A program made the translations under genes and the position numbers. DNA of 64,000 nt from Steromphala cineraria (Eukaryota > Mollusca > Gastropoda > Trochida > Trochidae), in NCBI GenBank assembly GCA_916613615.1, contig OU744728.1:34432450-34496449 (forward strand). The letters are read 5' to 3'. Within the stretch, counting starts at the first letter, position 1; the number at the start of each line of letters is the position of its first letter. The notes below the pieces were generated by a model. That model was not told the DNA's origin. It was given only the letters and a program-made list of their open reading frames with translations, and ran no database searches. Below, piece by piece: positions 1 to 11,491 of this stretch.

Positions 1-356
1 CTCTACTCTTCATATCTTATATGATTTAAAAATTCATAAAATAATTAAAAAAGAACGTGATTTCATTTAAGTTTACAGACATAAACACGTGTTACAAACT
101 ACTTTTCTTACGAGTTCACTCATTGTCAATTGCAGAGTTGCTGTGGCAACGCACGTGCAACTGCGAATTCAAGTGAAAAGAGCGTTGCAGGTTTAATGTC
201 GCACGCATTGCTGAGAGTGACGAAAGCTATAGCAAGTTTCGAAATGTATTGTAAATATGCAAAGTTTGGGCAGTTTTATCTGAACTTAAAATATATTTTT
301 GCAATGATTTAATAAGGCCTAGTTGAGAAAAACTTGGTAATTTGAACATCTGTAAG
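1..356. other. No gene recognised; short dispersed repeat
   Basis: No coding region is supported here. The stretch near 85-120, around 'aaacacgtgttacaaa', recurs in diverged form at about 7,110-7,150, so at least part is an interspersed repeat. Confidence 0.4.
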
Positions 357-1838
357 AAGTACAGACCCGTGCCAGTTATATTCGGACAGTAACATTATGT
401 CCATAGACTTGCATGTTAAATTGGTGTAGCATAAATAATTTTCACTAATTTAATTTCCGTCGGATTCTGTCCATTTGTGACGAATCATCTCAGCTACAAC
501 CTCATAATTTCTGTTTTATTTTCAATCGATTATCTAAGGAATGACAGTAATTCAATCAAATTTTGTACATATTTGTGAACAAGTTTATAATGGCGACCTA
601 TGGGACAGGTCTCTTAATTAGCAGCCCCGTCTCAGGACGGGGCTGCTATCAGGTTTTGTGCAGTTTCCGCCGCCGCCGCCGCCGCGCACATACTAATGGC
701 TATAACTTTTTTCTACTAAGCTTTCCAGAACTTGTATTCATACCTTACTGCTTATACCTCGGGGGAACGATTTTGACATGCTCACTTTCAAGGTCAAAGG
801 TCAAGGTCACGAGCTATAAAATCACAAAAAAAATCCTTGTAAACGCGATAACTTGAAAAGTTTTTGTGCTATGAAGCTAACTTGGTATGTATCATCCTTG
901 GAAGAGTAAAAAAATTTGAAAAGGTTTTCGCTACAATCTGTTCAAGGTCAAGGTCACGACTTTAGCATGGTTTTGCGAAAATGCTTTATTTTAACTATGA
1001 ACACTTTTAATCAATAGAAGATTATTATACTCAATAAAGAGTGTTCATTGATCGTGTAACCTTAAAGGTCAAGGTCATGACATTTGTGTTATAACAATGT
1101 GCAACTAATTTGGATATAACTTAATCCCGTTAAGCTTTTCAGAACTCAAAAAAACATGTGTAATTGTTTACACCTCTGGGGACTTAAAATGACATGTTCA
1201 CTTTCAAGGTCAAAGGTCAAGGTCATGAGCTATAAAATCACAAAAAATTTCCTTGTAAACGCGTTAACTTGAAAAGTTTTTGTGCTATGAAGTTTAAATT
1301 TTGTATATATTATCTCTTGAGAAGTACAACATTTTGGAAAGGTTTTGGGTACGAACTGTCAATGGTCAAGGTCACAGCAAGGTCAACAAATATTGAGAAA
1401 ATGGATTATTTTAACTTTAAACACTTTAATTCGATACATTAATGTTATTTTCAATGAAATGTGTTCATTGATTGCGTGACCTTGAGTGTCAAACATCAAG
1501 GTCACAAGAAAATGCCCAATATGCTGAGGCTTGTAGAAGGCGGAACAGGGTAAGGCGAAACCCCAAGTTTCGGGGCTGCTCTGTTTTTGCGGTGTTCCGC
1601 AAACACTAATCTAGTTTTGTACATAAGTCGGTAAATCTGACGACGTTACATAAGTAATAATAGGATAATAAAATATAAATTATGTACTTCAAGCCGAGAT
1701 GATTTAAATTCAACATGCCAAGTTTGAACATAATACAACAATCTTTTTAATGAAAATTATTTATGCTACACCAATTTAACATGCAAGTCTATGGAAAAAA
1801 CGTCACTGTCCGAATATAACTGGCACGGGTCTGTACTT
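357..1838. mobile_element. Non-autonomous TIR DNA transposon, interrupted by a nested element
   Basis: Positions 361-445 (beginning acagacccgtgccagttata) return as their reverse complement at about 1,750-1,835, a roughly 90-bp terminal inverted repeat with few mismatches. Weaker inverted similarity continues inward, for example the 'atcatctc' stretch near 485 against its complement near 1,700. A TA sits at the outer edge of each arm (360-361 and 1,834-1,835), as expected for a Tc1/mariner-type target, but the surrounding AAG/CTT is symmetric too, so the exact end is uncertain. No transposase is visible. A separate repeat (614-1,614) is inserted in the middle. Confidence 0.7.
614..1614 (+). 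mobile_element. Helitron-like non-autonomous element, copy A (AGGTCA-rich)
   Basis: The left end carries a hairpin with arms GCAGCCCCGTC and its complement (621-646). Near the right end the 10-bp AGCAGCCCCG returns inverted as CGGGGCTGCT, i.e. subterminal inverted repeats. Just inside the right end is a stem-loop TTTGCGG-tgtt-CCGCAAA, followed about 8 bases later by CTAG and then T. A 3' hairpin shortly before CTRR is the known Helitron signature, and subterminal inverted repeats are typical of the Helentron branch. The body holds repeated AGGTCA half-sites, including perfect DR1 pairs near 789 and 1,206. Related copies lie at 26,231-27,484 and 30,175-31,192 in the opposite orientation. No Rep/helicase is seen. 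The class assignment is inference. Confidence 0.6.
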
Positions 1839-1884
1839 ACATTAATCGAATAATAAAGAAATAAACGCTAAAAAACATTTTATT

Positions 1885-3340
1885 TCTATTTCCGTGAGTA
1901 CTTTAGTGTACAGACTCCTTGACTAGTGAGGATTGATAATTGTAGATTTCTTGACCCTGTGGCCCATAGGCCATACTAATGGTGGAACCACGTCTGTCCG
2001 TCCGTCCGTTACACTTTGTGTCCAGCCTCATAACTTTGTAACTAATCGACCATTTCAATGGAAATGAAGAAACGTAATAATGTGTCATGAGTAAGAAAGT
2101 TATGAAAATCTACATAAAATATTAGGATTTTGGAGAAAAAGTGATTTTGTAAGAAATCTGTCCCGTCCAGCTCACAACTTAACTAATCATCACATTTGGA
2201 TCAAAGTTGAAATGAAGATACATAATCATCTGAAGGTGTGTCATGAAGAACAATTTTTTTAATATTTTGATAAAATTTTGCCTTTTTAGGCAAAAAAAAG
2301 GAGGACTGTTGGAAAACTGTTACAATTCCTTTCCGGCTCACAACTTCTAAACTAATCATCACATATGGATCAAATTGGATATGGAAATACATAATCAATT
2401 GAAGGTGGGTCATGAAGAACAATTTTGAAAATATTTTTGTAAAATTTTGCCTTTTCGGCAATAATGAGGACTCTGTTGGAAACTGTTACAAGTCCTGTTC
2501 GGCTCACAACTTCTAAACTAATCATTACATATTGATCAAATTTGATATGAAGATAAATAATTATCTGAAGTTGTGGCATGAAGAACACTTTTGAAAATAT
2601 TTTTATAATACTCGTCCTGTCCGGCTCACAACTTCTAAACTACCGGTAATCATTACATTTTGATCAAATTTGATATGGAGGTACATAATCTGATTATCAT
2701 ATGAAGGTGTGTCATGAAGAACAATTTTGTAAATATGTTTCTTTACATATGATCAATTGATCTTGAAGATCCAAAAACATAATACATAAATTCATTTGTT
2801 TGATTTTAATTTTGTCAGTTTACTCGAATTATGCCCAGCAGTGAACATAATGTTGGTATCATTTATTTTTTTGATTAGAACAGTTTCCTTCATATGCTGG
2901 AAAAATTGTTTTTTTTGTGCGACAGAAATTAATCGGAAATGTGATAAGGAAAACCTATACATATTGTGCAATTTGCGGGGGATATAGCTCGACCATGTCA
3001 GCTGCTTGTTCATCATGGCATGGGGTCCGCCGTCCGTCAGTAAACTTTGTTCATTTTCATCTTAAGGTTAAGAAGCATAAGGCTTAGAAAATGTAACTTT
3101 GTGTACAGACTCCTAAACGAGTGAGAATTATAATGTATAGTTTTGGTGGCCCTGTGACCCCTAATAATGGCCACAATTTTCATCTTCTCCTCCAGAAGCA
3201 GAAGGTCTAGAAATCGGAAACCTTGTGTACATACTCCTTGACTAGTTAGAATTACAATTTATAGCTTTTGTGGCCTCTAATAAGGGTGACAGGGTCCATG
3301 TCCTTGAAACCTATTTTCAACTGTTCTGTCAAAAACTGAT
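1885..3340. repeat. Degenerate tandem module array with GTCCGTCCG start
   Basis: Four to five diverged units of roughly 120-170 bp run between 2,100 and 2,760. Each contains variants of 'ggctcacaacttctaaacta', 'atcattacat' and 'tcatgaagaacaatttt'. The flanks (1,920-2,060 and 3,010-3,340) carry 'gtccgtccgtcc', 'tggcatggggtccgccgtcc' and 'actccttgactagt' modules. The same family occurs in inverse orientation at 27,740-29,640 in SSRP1 intron 16. Open frames here are short and unsupported. Confidence 0.65.
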
Positions 3341-3655
3341 GACCTCGGCCATGGAATGGGCCCTTAAAGGATGAAAGACTACAAAGTTAAGAAAATACCC
3401 TGCGCTTCCCTAGAACATTTCTGACAAGGAGAGGTTTAATGTTGAAAGATATTTTACGGCAGCTTCAATTACTTTCAAGTGCCTATACAAGTATGATAAA
3501 ATAGTCTTCACATAAAGAACACAAATGAGCTTACATTGCAAAATAAGCTTGATACAAAAAAAATGAGAAAAAAAAGCATAAAAGGGGAAAGGTTAAATTT
3601 ATTAAACGACTTTATGTCAAACAAATTTTTTCAATCAAATATCAGACAACTATAA
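3341..3655. other. No feature recognised
   Basis: AT-rich sequence with no coding or structural signal that can be supported. Confidence 0.4.
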
Positions 3656-3990
3656 TTTAGAAAATGGAACACCGCAAGGAAGTATTATATCACCAACCTT
3701 GTTCAATATTATGACAGATGATCTATTTCTAGCCTAAACTACCTAAACAAGTGGACACCTCACAATTCGCTGACGACGGGGCCCTCTGGGTCAGTCACAA
3801 GTCAAGTCAACTCAATAGTTTATTAGGTTAAAAACCAAAACAGTACAAACTTAATATCTGCTTTACACAGTACAAACTTAATATCTTCTTTACACATGTC
3901 ACAAACATCAACATGTTGCAGCAGAAATTTTACAAAAAGCCTTAATCAAAGTTAATGATTGGACCAAAAACTGGGGATTTCAATTATCTA
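3656..3990 (+). pseudogene. LINE reverse transcriptase fragment
   Basis: Translation from 3,660 gives NGTPQGSIISPTLFNIM, the conserved RT block with the PQG turn. It is followed after a frameshift by FADDGALWVS, the catalytic Y/FADD box. About 150 bases later the thumb-like stretch VNDWTKNWGFQL appears (near 3,950-3,980). The intervening stretch contains a duplicated 'cagtacaaacttaatatct' and looks inserted. This is a short decayed piece of a non-LTR element; it cannot be assigned to a clade from this length. Confidence 0.7.
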
Positions 3991-4846
3991 CAATGTTGTT
4001 TTAGTGTCTCATAAGCCATTTGTGGCTCGACGCATTGTTTTATAATGTGTACCAACCATATCCTAAAACTTTCAGGGGACAACAAAACACAGGGAACAAC
4101 TCCTGGAAAATGTAAGCCTTACCAACCACGATAATCATCTCCTTGTGGTTCACCTCTACACCTATCAATCAACACCTCAGGTAATGAACCTAACTAACAA
4201 TAGCCTATTAACATGTACAGCAGTAGTAACCTAACCAGTTACAGGGGAGTGAACATAGTGAATGGAACAGCCAGTCGAGGGGCTAGAGGTACTAATTAGT
4301 GGCTTGTAAAAACAGGGGGCTGGAGGAACGGGGGCTAGAGGGGTGGAGTCGCTATCAGTTAAGATATAATCCTAATATAATGAAAGCAATATACATACAC
4401 TTTGGTGGGCTTATGAATCCTTACATGCTTAAAATGTGACAGTGAAAAGGTCGACTATGCGGCTGACAAATCCTATGGGGTCATGGAACATTTAAATTAT
4501 ATTTCAAGTCCTTTAAAAGTCTGGAAAATGGACATGTATTTGATATTTATGAAGTCATTGAAAAGTCATTGATTTTGCAATTTATCTGAAATATCTGTTC
4601 ATTAATTTGATTTTCTTTTATTGTCTGTATTAAAAAAAAATACTTGGCTTTCGATTGAACGTGTATACATTTGACCCTTGTTTGATGCAGCATCCTTGAA
4701 AAGTTATGGAAAAGTCATTGAATTAGTGTTGCTTCAAGTGTATCCCTGTTACGATAATAATCTATCCACGCACAAAGAGATGGTGTCTCATCTAATTTAT
4801 AAATCGCAACAACTTACAAATACATCGGTATTACTGTTATGAAATT
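3991..4846. other. No gene recognised
   Basis: No supported coding sequence. A purine-rich GGGGCTAGAGG-type stretch near 4,280-4,350 is the only local compositional feature. Confidence 0.35.
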
Positions 4847-6452
4847 ATAGATTTGTTAACTGACAGGAACATTGACATACTTGTCCTTACTGAAACATGG
4901 CTCAACCCATCTGGTGACGAGTCTTAAGTAGCAGCTACGACACCTACGGGATACACATGTAAACATAAACCCCGTCTTACACGTGGTGGGGGCGTGGCAA
5001 TCATCCATAAATCCCATTTCAATGTAAAAGTGCTCAATGTTGACTGAATTCAGTCTTTTGAAACCATGGATTTCTTATTAACAGTTAGAAAAACCACAAC
5101 AGATGTTGTAGCCATCTACAGAACGCCCCCTTAAAAAAAGAACGGGCCCTCTTTTCAACTTTTCTTTGATGAATTTTCATCATTTTTAGAGAATAAATGC
5201 GTAACACGGTCAAGACTTTTAGTCCTTGGTGATTTTAACATTGGTTTTAATCAATTAAATTAAATTAAAAAGGCTTCTTGACAGTCTGCAGTTGTCCAAG
5301 CTAGTGAGTGAACCAACACATCAGAGAGGCCATAACCTCGACTGAATAGTGGTGAGCAGGACTGACAATGTGCCTGCAGATATCGGATCATTTCCTACTT
5401 TCATTCAACTTGGATGTTGACAATCCTCCATGCCCAAAAGCTGTAATAAATTGCAGAAACATAAAAGGTATCAATCATCAATCATTTGGTACAGATTACA
5501 GACTACAGACATTTGGTCTAGCCTCCTCAGTGACAATTAACCCAAAGGAACCAAATGCTTTGTCTCAGCTGTACAATACTGTCCTCAAGAAGCTGCTCGA
5601 CAAGCATGCCCCTCTGAAGAAAAAACGAGTACCCCAGCGTCCACCATCATCCTGGACCGTCACAGCAGAAGTCATTGCTGCCAAGGCGAATCGTCGGAGG
5701 ACAGAAAGAGAGCTTGGAGGCAGTCTCGCCTTGAAATCCACAGGCAGATGTACTGTGCTGCCAGGAATCATGTTATGGTTATTGCACATGCCAAACATGT
5801 TTCATTGAATGGAAAAATTGAGGAATGTATATCTTACCCGAGAACACTACACAAGTTGATGTCTCGCCTTTTAGGTAAGGATTCATCATCCTATCTCTCA
5901 TCATCACTAGTCTTTCAGGACTTATTCACGGACAAGATTTCAAGCATTCGCTCCACAATGATTGACACAAGCTGCTACTCGGATCAGCAAAACAACAACC
6001 CGCCTTCATGCCAAGGAGATTATATCGGCAACTATGAGAAGCTCACATCTTTTGTAGAGTTCACTACTTCTGACATTCTGAAGCTGATTAGAAAGTCAAA
6101 GCCGACTTCTTGTGCCGTTGATCCTATTCCAACATCTTTAGTCTTACAAAATATTGATGTCTTGCTCCCAGTCATAACAAACATAGACAACTACAGCCTC
6201 AGGCATGGTGAGATGACATCTGTGTTCAGGTATGCAGTTGTCAAACTCTTACTAAAGAAGTCCAATCTTGATCCTGACATCCTTAGCAATTGTAGGCCGG
6301 TCTCAAATCTTTCATGTATCTCTAAGCTGATTGAACGTGCCGTAGCTGTAAGACTATCTGAACATCTGGACAAGCATAAGCTCATGGACAACTTCCAATC
6401 TGCCTATCGCTGCAACCACAGCACAGAGACTGCTCTGATAAGGGTCTTTTAA
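4847..6452 (+). pseudogene. CR1/L2-like non-LTR retrotransposon fragment (endonuclease plus N-terminal RT)
   Basis: Near 4,870 the frame reads DRNIDILVLTETWLNPSGDE, the apurinic-type endonuclease motif LTETW. It is followed by GGGVAII near 4,985 and a PTHQRGHNLD motif near 5,310, all in APE-endonuclease order. From 5,748 a 234-codon frame gives an RT N-terminus with DPIPTSLV, an LLKKSNLD stretch, NCRPVSNLS and FQSAYRCNHSTETALI. This layout is characteristic of the CR1/L2 groups. Stops and frame changes at 4,925, 5,340 and around 5,800 show it is dead. It ends abruptly at 6,452, before the YADD box. The 17,525-18,400 fragment carries the corresponding C-terminal part of a similar element. The open frame at 5,368-5,808 is the endonuclease-RT linker. 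Confidence 0.8.
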
Positions 6453-7149
6453 GACTTGATGATGACAACTATGGTGTAGGATTTCCCTCTCCAAGACAGC
6501 CAAGCAGGGAACTTCTAATCCCTCATCCTCCCCGCACCGCTACTCTGGTCACATGACATATACTGCAGACTTTCATCACAGTGACAGCATATCGGCATAT
6601 GTCAAGTTATTTTCAATTTCACATTTAAAATATTTGTCATACAACCAACAGTCTGACTCAAATGATATACTATTCGCAAAGACGTAGCTAGAATCCATAT
6701 ATGTCTTTGTTATAAGGAATACATTTGAACACTAGTAGTGAATTCCATTCGCAACCTTTGACCTTACCAAGCCCTGGATGGACAGATAGCAAGTCTGCAA
6801 CTCTCAAGCAGAAACGATATTGTGTGTTTGGAAGCAGCCAATCAGCAGCGTCTACTGCATAGACCAATGGGCTGTTTTCGCATTTTTACCTCGGTCTTTA
6901 ACAAGAGAGCCAAACACGTCATTTTTACACCTTGAAATTATTTCAAAGTCAAAATGTTTGTATGTAAACGAATTTTAATCTCAAAACGGTCACGGAACAT
7001 TTTACATTTTATGCACAATAATAATTTATCGTATTTCCTATAATTGTTACGTCTAAGGTGATAATAAAATACATTGAATGTTTGTAAAAACACGCATTCC
7101 AGTGCGTTGTGATAAACACGTGTTACAAAATACTATTCTTACCCGTTCC
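6453..7149. other. No gene recognised
   Basis: No supported coding sequence or clear repeat boundary. Position 7,110-7,150 resembles 85-120 of this window. Confidence 0.35.
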
Positions 7150-7920
7150 AATCTAAATAAATTTAGATCAACAGGTCTTATATAAGGTCAAACTATTTAT
7201 CTAATATTGGCCGTAAGGCGGGTAGGGTCATCTCGCTGAACTCTGAAATCAGCCGCTCAGCCAATCAGAAAAGATGTCCTAGCTCGCTGGAAGTTACAAA
7301 AACTCATCAGCTCATCATTTGAAATTAATGATGTACGGAACTCTGTCATTCGGAGCGACGCAGAGCGACCATTTCGATGAATAATCCGATTGCTTTGATA
7401 TATTAATAGATTATATTTTATCATTTTACAATGATTTAGCGTAGTTGCTAGTTGTCAATGACAAATGATGATTGCACATCGCACAGATACTAACGTTGTG
7501 AAAAATAATATCAAAGTTATAGCATGATAATAACTCTTTTATTTCAAACTCATTTGTTCTAATTTCTGTCATTTCCATCCAAATAATTAAAAGCGTTAGT
7601 GATTTTTTTATGATCATAAAACTAAAACTATTTCATGCAACCTTAATAAAATCAACTTAATAATATTTCTTTTTATCGGTATCAAAAAGATTATTTATTT
7701 TCAAAATGCACACTGTTATTGAGAACAGGCCAAAAGCTATCATTGAAACCTTCAGTGAACAAATTGGAACTGTTTGTGACGCCGCATTTGATTGATCAAA
7801 TCGCGAATTCCTTATTTGCACACGAAAGGTCGCCGGCACGACCTCTCACACTGGTCAGCCTTAGATCAACAGTATGACAAAATATAAAATATGTTGATCT
7901 AAATTTATTTAGATTGTACC
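7150..7920. mobile_element. Candidate MITE with short inverted ends
   Basis: The ends carry 'aatctaaataaatttagatc' (about 7,151) and its near-perfect complement 'gatctaaatttatttagatt' (about 7,896-7,915), each followed or preceded by AACA/TGTT. The interior has no coding potential. Because the terminal motif is itself nearly palindromic and no clear target duplication is visible, this is tentative. Confidence 0.4.
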
Positions 7921-7979
7921 AGTTCATTCATAGCTTCCCACGCTTGTTTCATCATGCATTGTGCACCACTTTCTAAGTA

Positions 7980-8557
7980 CACTCAGGGGCAAAATAAACG
8001 ATACCAACTCTTCAAAAGAATACAAAACAAAATCCTGTAGTAAATGAAATGCGACTACGAACCCTTGTGATAGGCACATCAGTTGTGAAGAAGTACTCAC
8101 AATTTCAAACATCAAAGTATGATACTTATAATTGTATGACTGTTCAAATACACGAGGGGTCCCAAAACAGCTTTTTCAGTGTTATCTTTGGTCATAATGT
8201 TTGGAATTGGAATACAAACATTATGAAATGTAAAAATCTAATATATTTAAGATGTAATCAATATAAAAAAAAACCTGGTAGAAGTTAATTTGTTCACGCA
8301 TTTTGCCTGTAAGTTGGTTTTAAAACAAGCAAAAGGGCCATTTTCACTATCCTATCTCCTCTAGTTAAGGAGATTTTCAAACGACGTTTTTTGAAAGGCG
8401 TGTATTTCAAAAGCGTTAACAGATATAGCTTTGAAATTAAAAACTTAGTTCAGTTAGCTCTTGAAGACATGAAATAATCTTGTTTTAGTCGTAAATATCC
8501 CTCGTAGCTTAACCTATCATGCATTTTATATGGTATCGTTTCTTTTGCCCCTGAGTG
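7980..8557. mobile_element. Tc1/mariner-type MITE flanked by TA
   Basis: The left end CACTCAGGGGCAAAA and the right end TTTTGCCCCTGAGTG are perfect inverted repeats. Both are bordered by TA (7,978-7,979 and 8,558-8,559), and inverted similarity continues inward through 'aaacgatacca'. A paralogous unoccupied site is visible near 8,742-8,775, where the flanking sequences 'ggtgcaccac..ttctaag' and 'tatactcaaattaaagg' run together (on the opposite strand) with a single TA. This defines the insertion exactly. Confidence 0.85.
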
Positions 8558-8564
8558 TATACTC

Positions 8565-8790
8565 AAATTAAAGGTAATTTAATTGCCCATCCAGTGAGAT
8601 AGCTTATTTTTAGTATACTTAGAAGGTGGTGCACGTATTCCTTGGTACCTTCAGTAGTTGTTGTTTGAGACAACTACAATAGTGTTGGTTTTTGGGACAT
8701 TATGGTATGGCCGCCTCTATGTAATATGACGTAAGATACCTTTAATTTGAGTATACTTAGAAGGTGGTGCACGTATTCCTTGGCACCCTA
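8565..8790. repeat. Direct repeat pair around a GGTGGTGCACG module
   Basis: The segment 'agtatacttagaaggtggtg' with 'cacgtattccttgg' occurs at 8,613 and again at 8,749, and in complement at about 7,955-7,980, where the MITE has split it. It looks like a small interspersed repeat present in three partial copies. Confidence 0.6.
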
Positions 8791-8929
8791 GATAAGTAAC
8801 TTGAAAAACTGAAAATCGATTAAGGAATAAGGAATAAGTAACCAACTTCACACTGCCCTATCTATGTGTGAATCTGATATATACCCCAAAAAGGTGGTCG
8901 TTACTATTTATAAGTGAAATTTACGAGTT

Positions 8930-9115
8930 AAAAGTGTAAATAACCAATAACCAAAAATATGGTAATTACCAGTTTCAAAAGTGGTAACTACTAGAAAAAA
9001 AATGGTATTTACCAATTATAAAAGAAAAATATTCAAAAAACATTTTCCCCAAAAAGTGGTAATTACCAGAAACAAGTGGTAATTGCCACTTTTAAAAGAA
9101 AAATTTCAAAAATCC
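8930..9115. repeat. Cluster of GGTAATTACC palindromes
   Basis: GTGGTAATTACCA or one-base variants occur five or six times in about 180 bases, separated by A-rich spacers of the 'aaaagaaaaat' type. The pattern is a degenerate tandem array, not a coding region. Confidence 0.5.
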
Positions 9116-10157
9116 ATTCTGAGCCCTGTAGGCTTTCGTATAAAATACATGTGATGCGTTTACAAGGCCTATAATTGTAGGAAGTAAGTCGAAAAGTAAA
9201 AAATTAACCACCAAAAAACATTCCATTTCAGTTTTCGTGAGTACTTTAGATGACGCTTTGACAAACATAATATAGTTGGAAAATAATAATTTGAATAAGG
9301 ATATTATATACCCTTAAAAAGAAACGCATAGGTGATTTTGAATTTTTACATGGTTATTTAGAGCTTCACTACTTTAAAAAAAATATAGATCCATTGACTC
9401 TGTAGCTCATCAGGCTTCATATTTAATTTTGCTGTGACCAATTAGGTTTCTCTTTGTAGGGGCCACAAGGTCTCAAATTCTAGATTTAAGTATATATGTG
9501 ATGTGATTATAGATACCTGTAATCAATACAGAAATTGAAATAACCCAAATATTCAATTGATAATTTATGGCAAAGGATCCAAAGGATGACCAAGCCCTTT
9601 TCAGGGGCCATAGGGTCACCAAAACTGTACTCGTTTCCTCCCGACCCGTTGTGGACAAACAGATGCCAGGAAGAGTGCCACCAATGCAAAGCCCAAATTC
9701 TCTACATCCTGATCCATTACTTGCGTCATCGTCTTGTCAAAGGTATTGAGATCACATAACAGATCCCTGCTTTGTGGGAAAAAGTCGACAAAACTTTAGG
9801 GAGCTGTTTGCCGGAAGTGGATATTCGACCATGAGCCAGTTATCGGCCCTGTATTGAGAGATTTCAAAATGTTCAATCGCCGTCAATGGTATGGGTAAAT
9901 ATTTTAATCTTCAGGAAAGTCTGGTTTTGTATTAAATCACAATTTCATAAAAAAAATGTAAGCTAAAAGAGTGTTTCCAAGTATTGTTTACAGTCTCTAA
10001 AATAAAATTTGGCCAATAGTTTTATTTGAAAGATCAACAGATTCGGTTGAGAGGGTGTGATAATATATGTACTTGAATATCTGTTTTAGGATAATTTGAC
10101 AAGCAAGGGAAGGGGAGAACTTCGTAAAAGAAAATGTTTACCTTTACCATTCATTAG
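9116..10157. other. No gene; diverged fragment of the 'ctctgtagctcatcagg' module family
   Basis: Positions 9,390-9,640 carry 'ctctgtagctcatcaggctt', 'aggggccaca' and 'gggtcaccaaaactg', matching the modules at 28,930-29,640. The rest shows nothing that can be supported. Confidence 0.45.
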
Positions 10158-11460
10158 GTGACACAGACTACCGTAGATTTGGAGGTTGAATGTGCCAGCT
10201 TGGAAGAAGAATTGTATCGGCTAAGGTTAGAAGCTAAGAAAAATGCACTTAGCAGGCCCGTAGTAAGCGGGGGGGCCTGGGGGGGCCCGGCCCCCCCACT
10301 AATTCTAGAAGAAAAAATTTTGTAAAATAAATTTACAGACTATCAAAATTCCAGCCCTCCGAATTTGGAATTCAGCCCCATACAACCTCCTTTTCCATTA
10401 AATGAGCCCGGAAAACACGTGTAAAACCCAGATATGACCTACAACAATGGTGCAAGTCCCCCCCCCCCCCCACTAAGCATGAAAGTTCAAAACCTCGGCC
10501 CCCCCACTGAGCGAGGAAAATTATTTTCGGAAAAGTATCTGCCTTTAGGAAATTAAACACCCCCCCCCCCCCCCCCCCCCCCCCCAATATCTCGGCCCCC
10601 CCATAACTGAAATTGGTGCTATGGGCCTGCTTAGTGAGGAAGTTAAAGCCCTACAGGCGGATTTGCACATCGCTGGAGCAAAGGTGCACAAGTTCGTTGG
10701 CGGGAAAACTGAAATCTCGGGCATTCTCGGCGGCCATGTTGGACAGACGAGACAAGTCGCACCGGATGCTCAGCTTGAGGTAAGAAACCGGAAAAGGGCC
10801 GTAAGATTAAGGATTAAGTGTGGGCAGATACTTTGGAAAGCTTAGATCAGTCGAGAACAACTATCGATATTGGTGACGGTGTTCAATTAGATTTTGGGGC
10901 GAGAGTGAAGAATTCCTTAAGTAAAGTAGGCCTAACCCCGGAAATGTGGACATACGCGAGTATTGGTATTCTGAAGGACATGATAGACTCAAGTATCTCA
11001 GTATATGCAGGATATTGCACGTCTCTCTTCAAAATACGTGAGGGGAAGCATACTACTTTATGACTATGAGTACAGAACACGGCATTCCGAGGAGGGGTTT
11101 CGTTGGGGAACACCCATGCAGGAATTAAAAGAATTCCAACTAGTTTCTAAGCCAAACTCAGCAACTTCTAAAGCTCTTCGTCAAATTGAAAATCCGTCAC
11201 GGCAAATTGGAAATCCGAGACGTTCACCCAGGCAACGTGGCCCATTCACTGCAGATGGTCTTGAGATTTGTAGAAGATACAACTATGGAAACTGTTTCAA
11301 GGAAGATAACTGTCGACTGGCCCACGCCTGTACAGTGTGTCACAAGCCGGGACTCGGCAGTCAGCAACACTTCTCCTTCAGTTCGTATCCACGCCCACAT
11401 CAGGCCCCGCAGAATGACGTAAAGCAACCTGATACAAGGGATACAAAAACGGATATCTAA
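10158..11460 (+). pseudogene. DIRS gag-like region with CCCH-type zinc finger
   Basis: The first part (10,158-10,252) encodes a Glu/Leu-rich, coiled-coil-like stretch ending KKNALS. It continues as EEVKALQADLHIAG after the nested hAT-like element at 10,630. Further frames (10,818-11,063 and 11,005-11,460) give the middle and the C-terminal part. The last contains ICRRYNYGNCF with the following C-x5-C and H-x-C-x2-C residues, the gag zinc-finger pattern of DIRS elements. At least two frameshifts separate the pieces. Function, by family: RNA-binding structural protein. Confidence 0.7.
10253..10629. mobile_element. hAT-like MITE inside DIRS gag, 5-bp TSD CTTAG
   Basis: Terminal inverted repeats CAGGCCCGTAG (left) and CTATGGGCCTG (right) are flanked by the direct repeat CTTAG (10,248-10,252 and 10,630-10,634). 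Treating one CTTAG and the element as extra joins the flanking gag codons in frame, independent evidence for the boundaries. The interior is GC-homopolymer-rich, with runs of C including one of about 23 near 10,561. Ends of the CAGGCCCGTAG type with a 5-bp TSD match what I know of the hAT5 group. The superfamily call is inference. Confidence 0.8.
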
Positions 11461-11491
11461 GTCGTTAAATTACGATACATGGGATCGTCTT

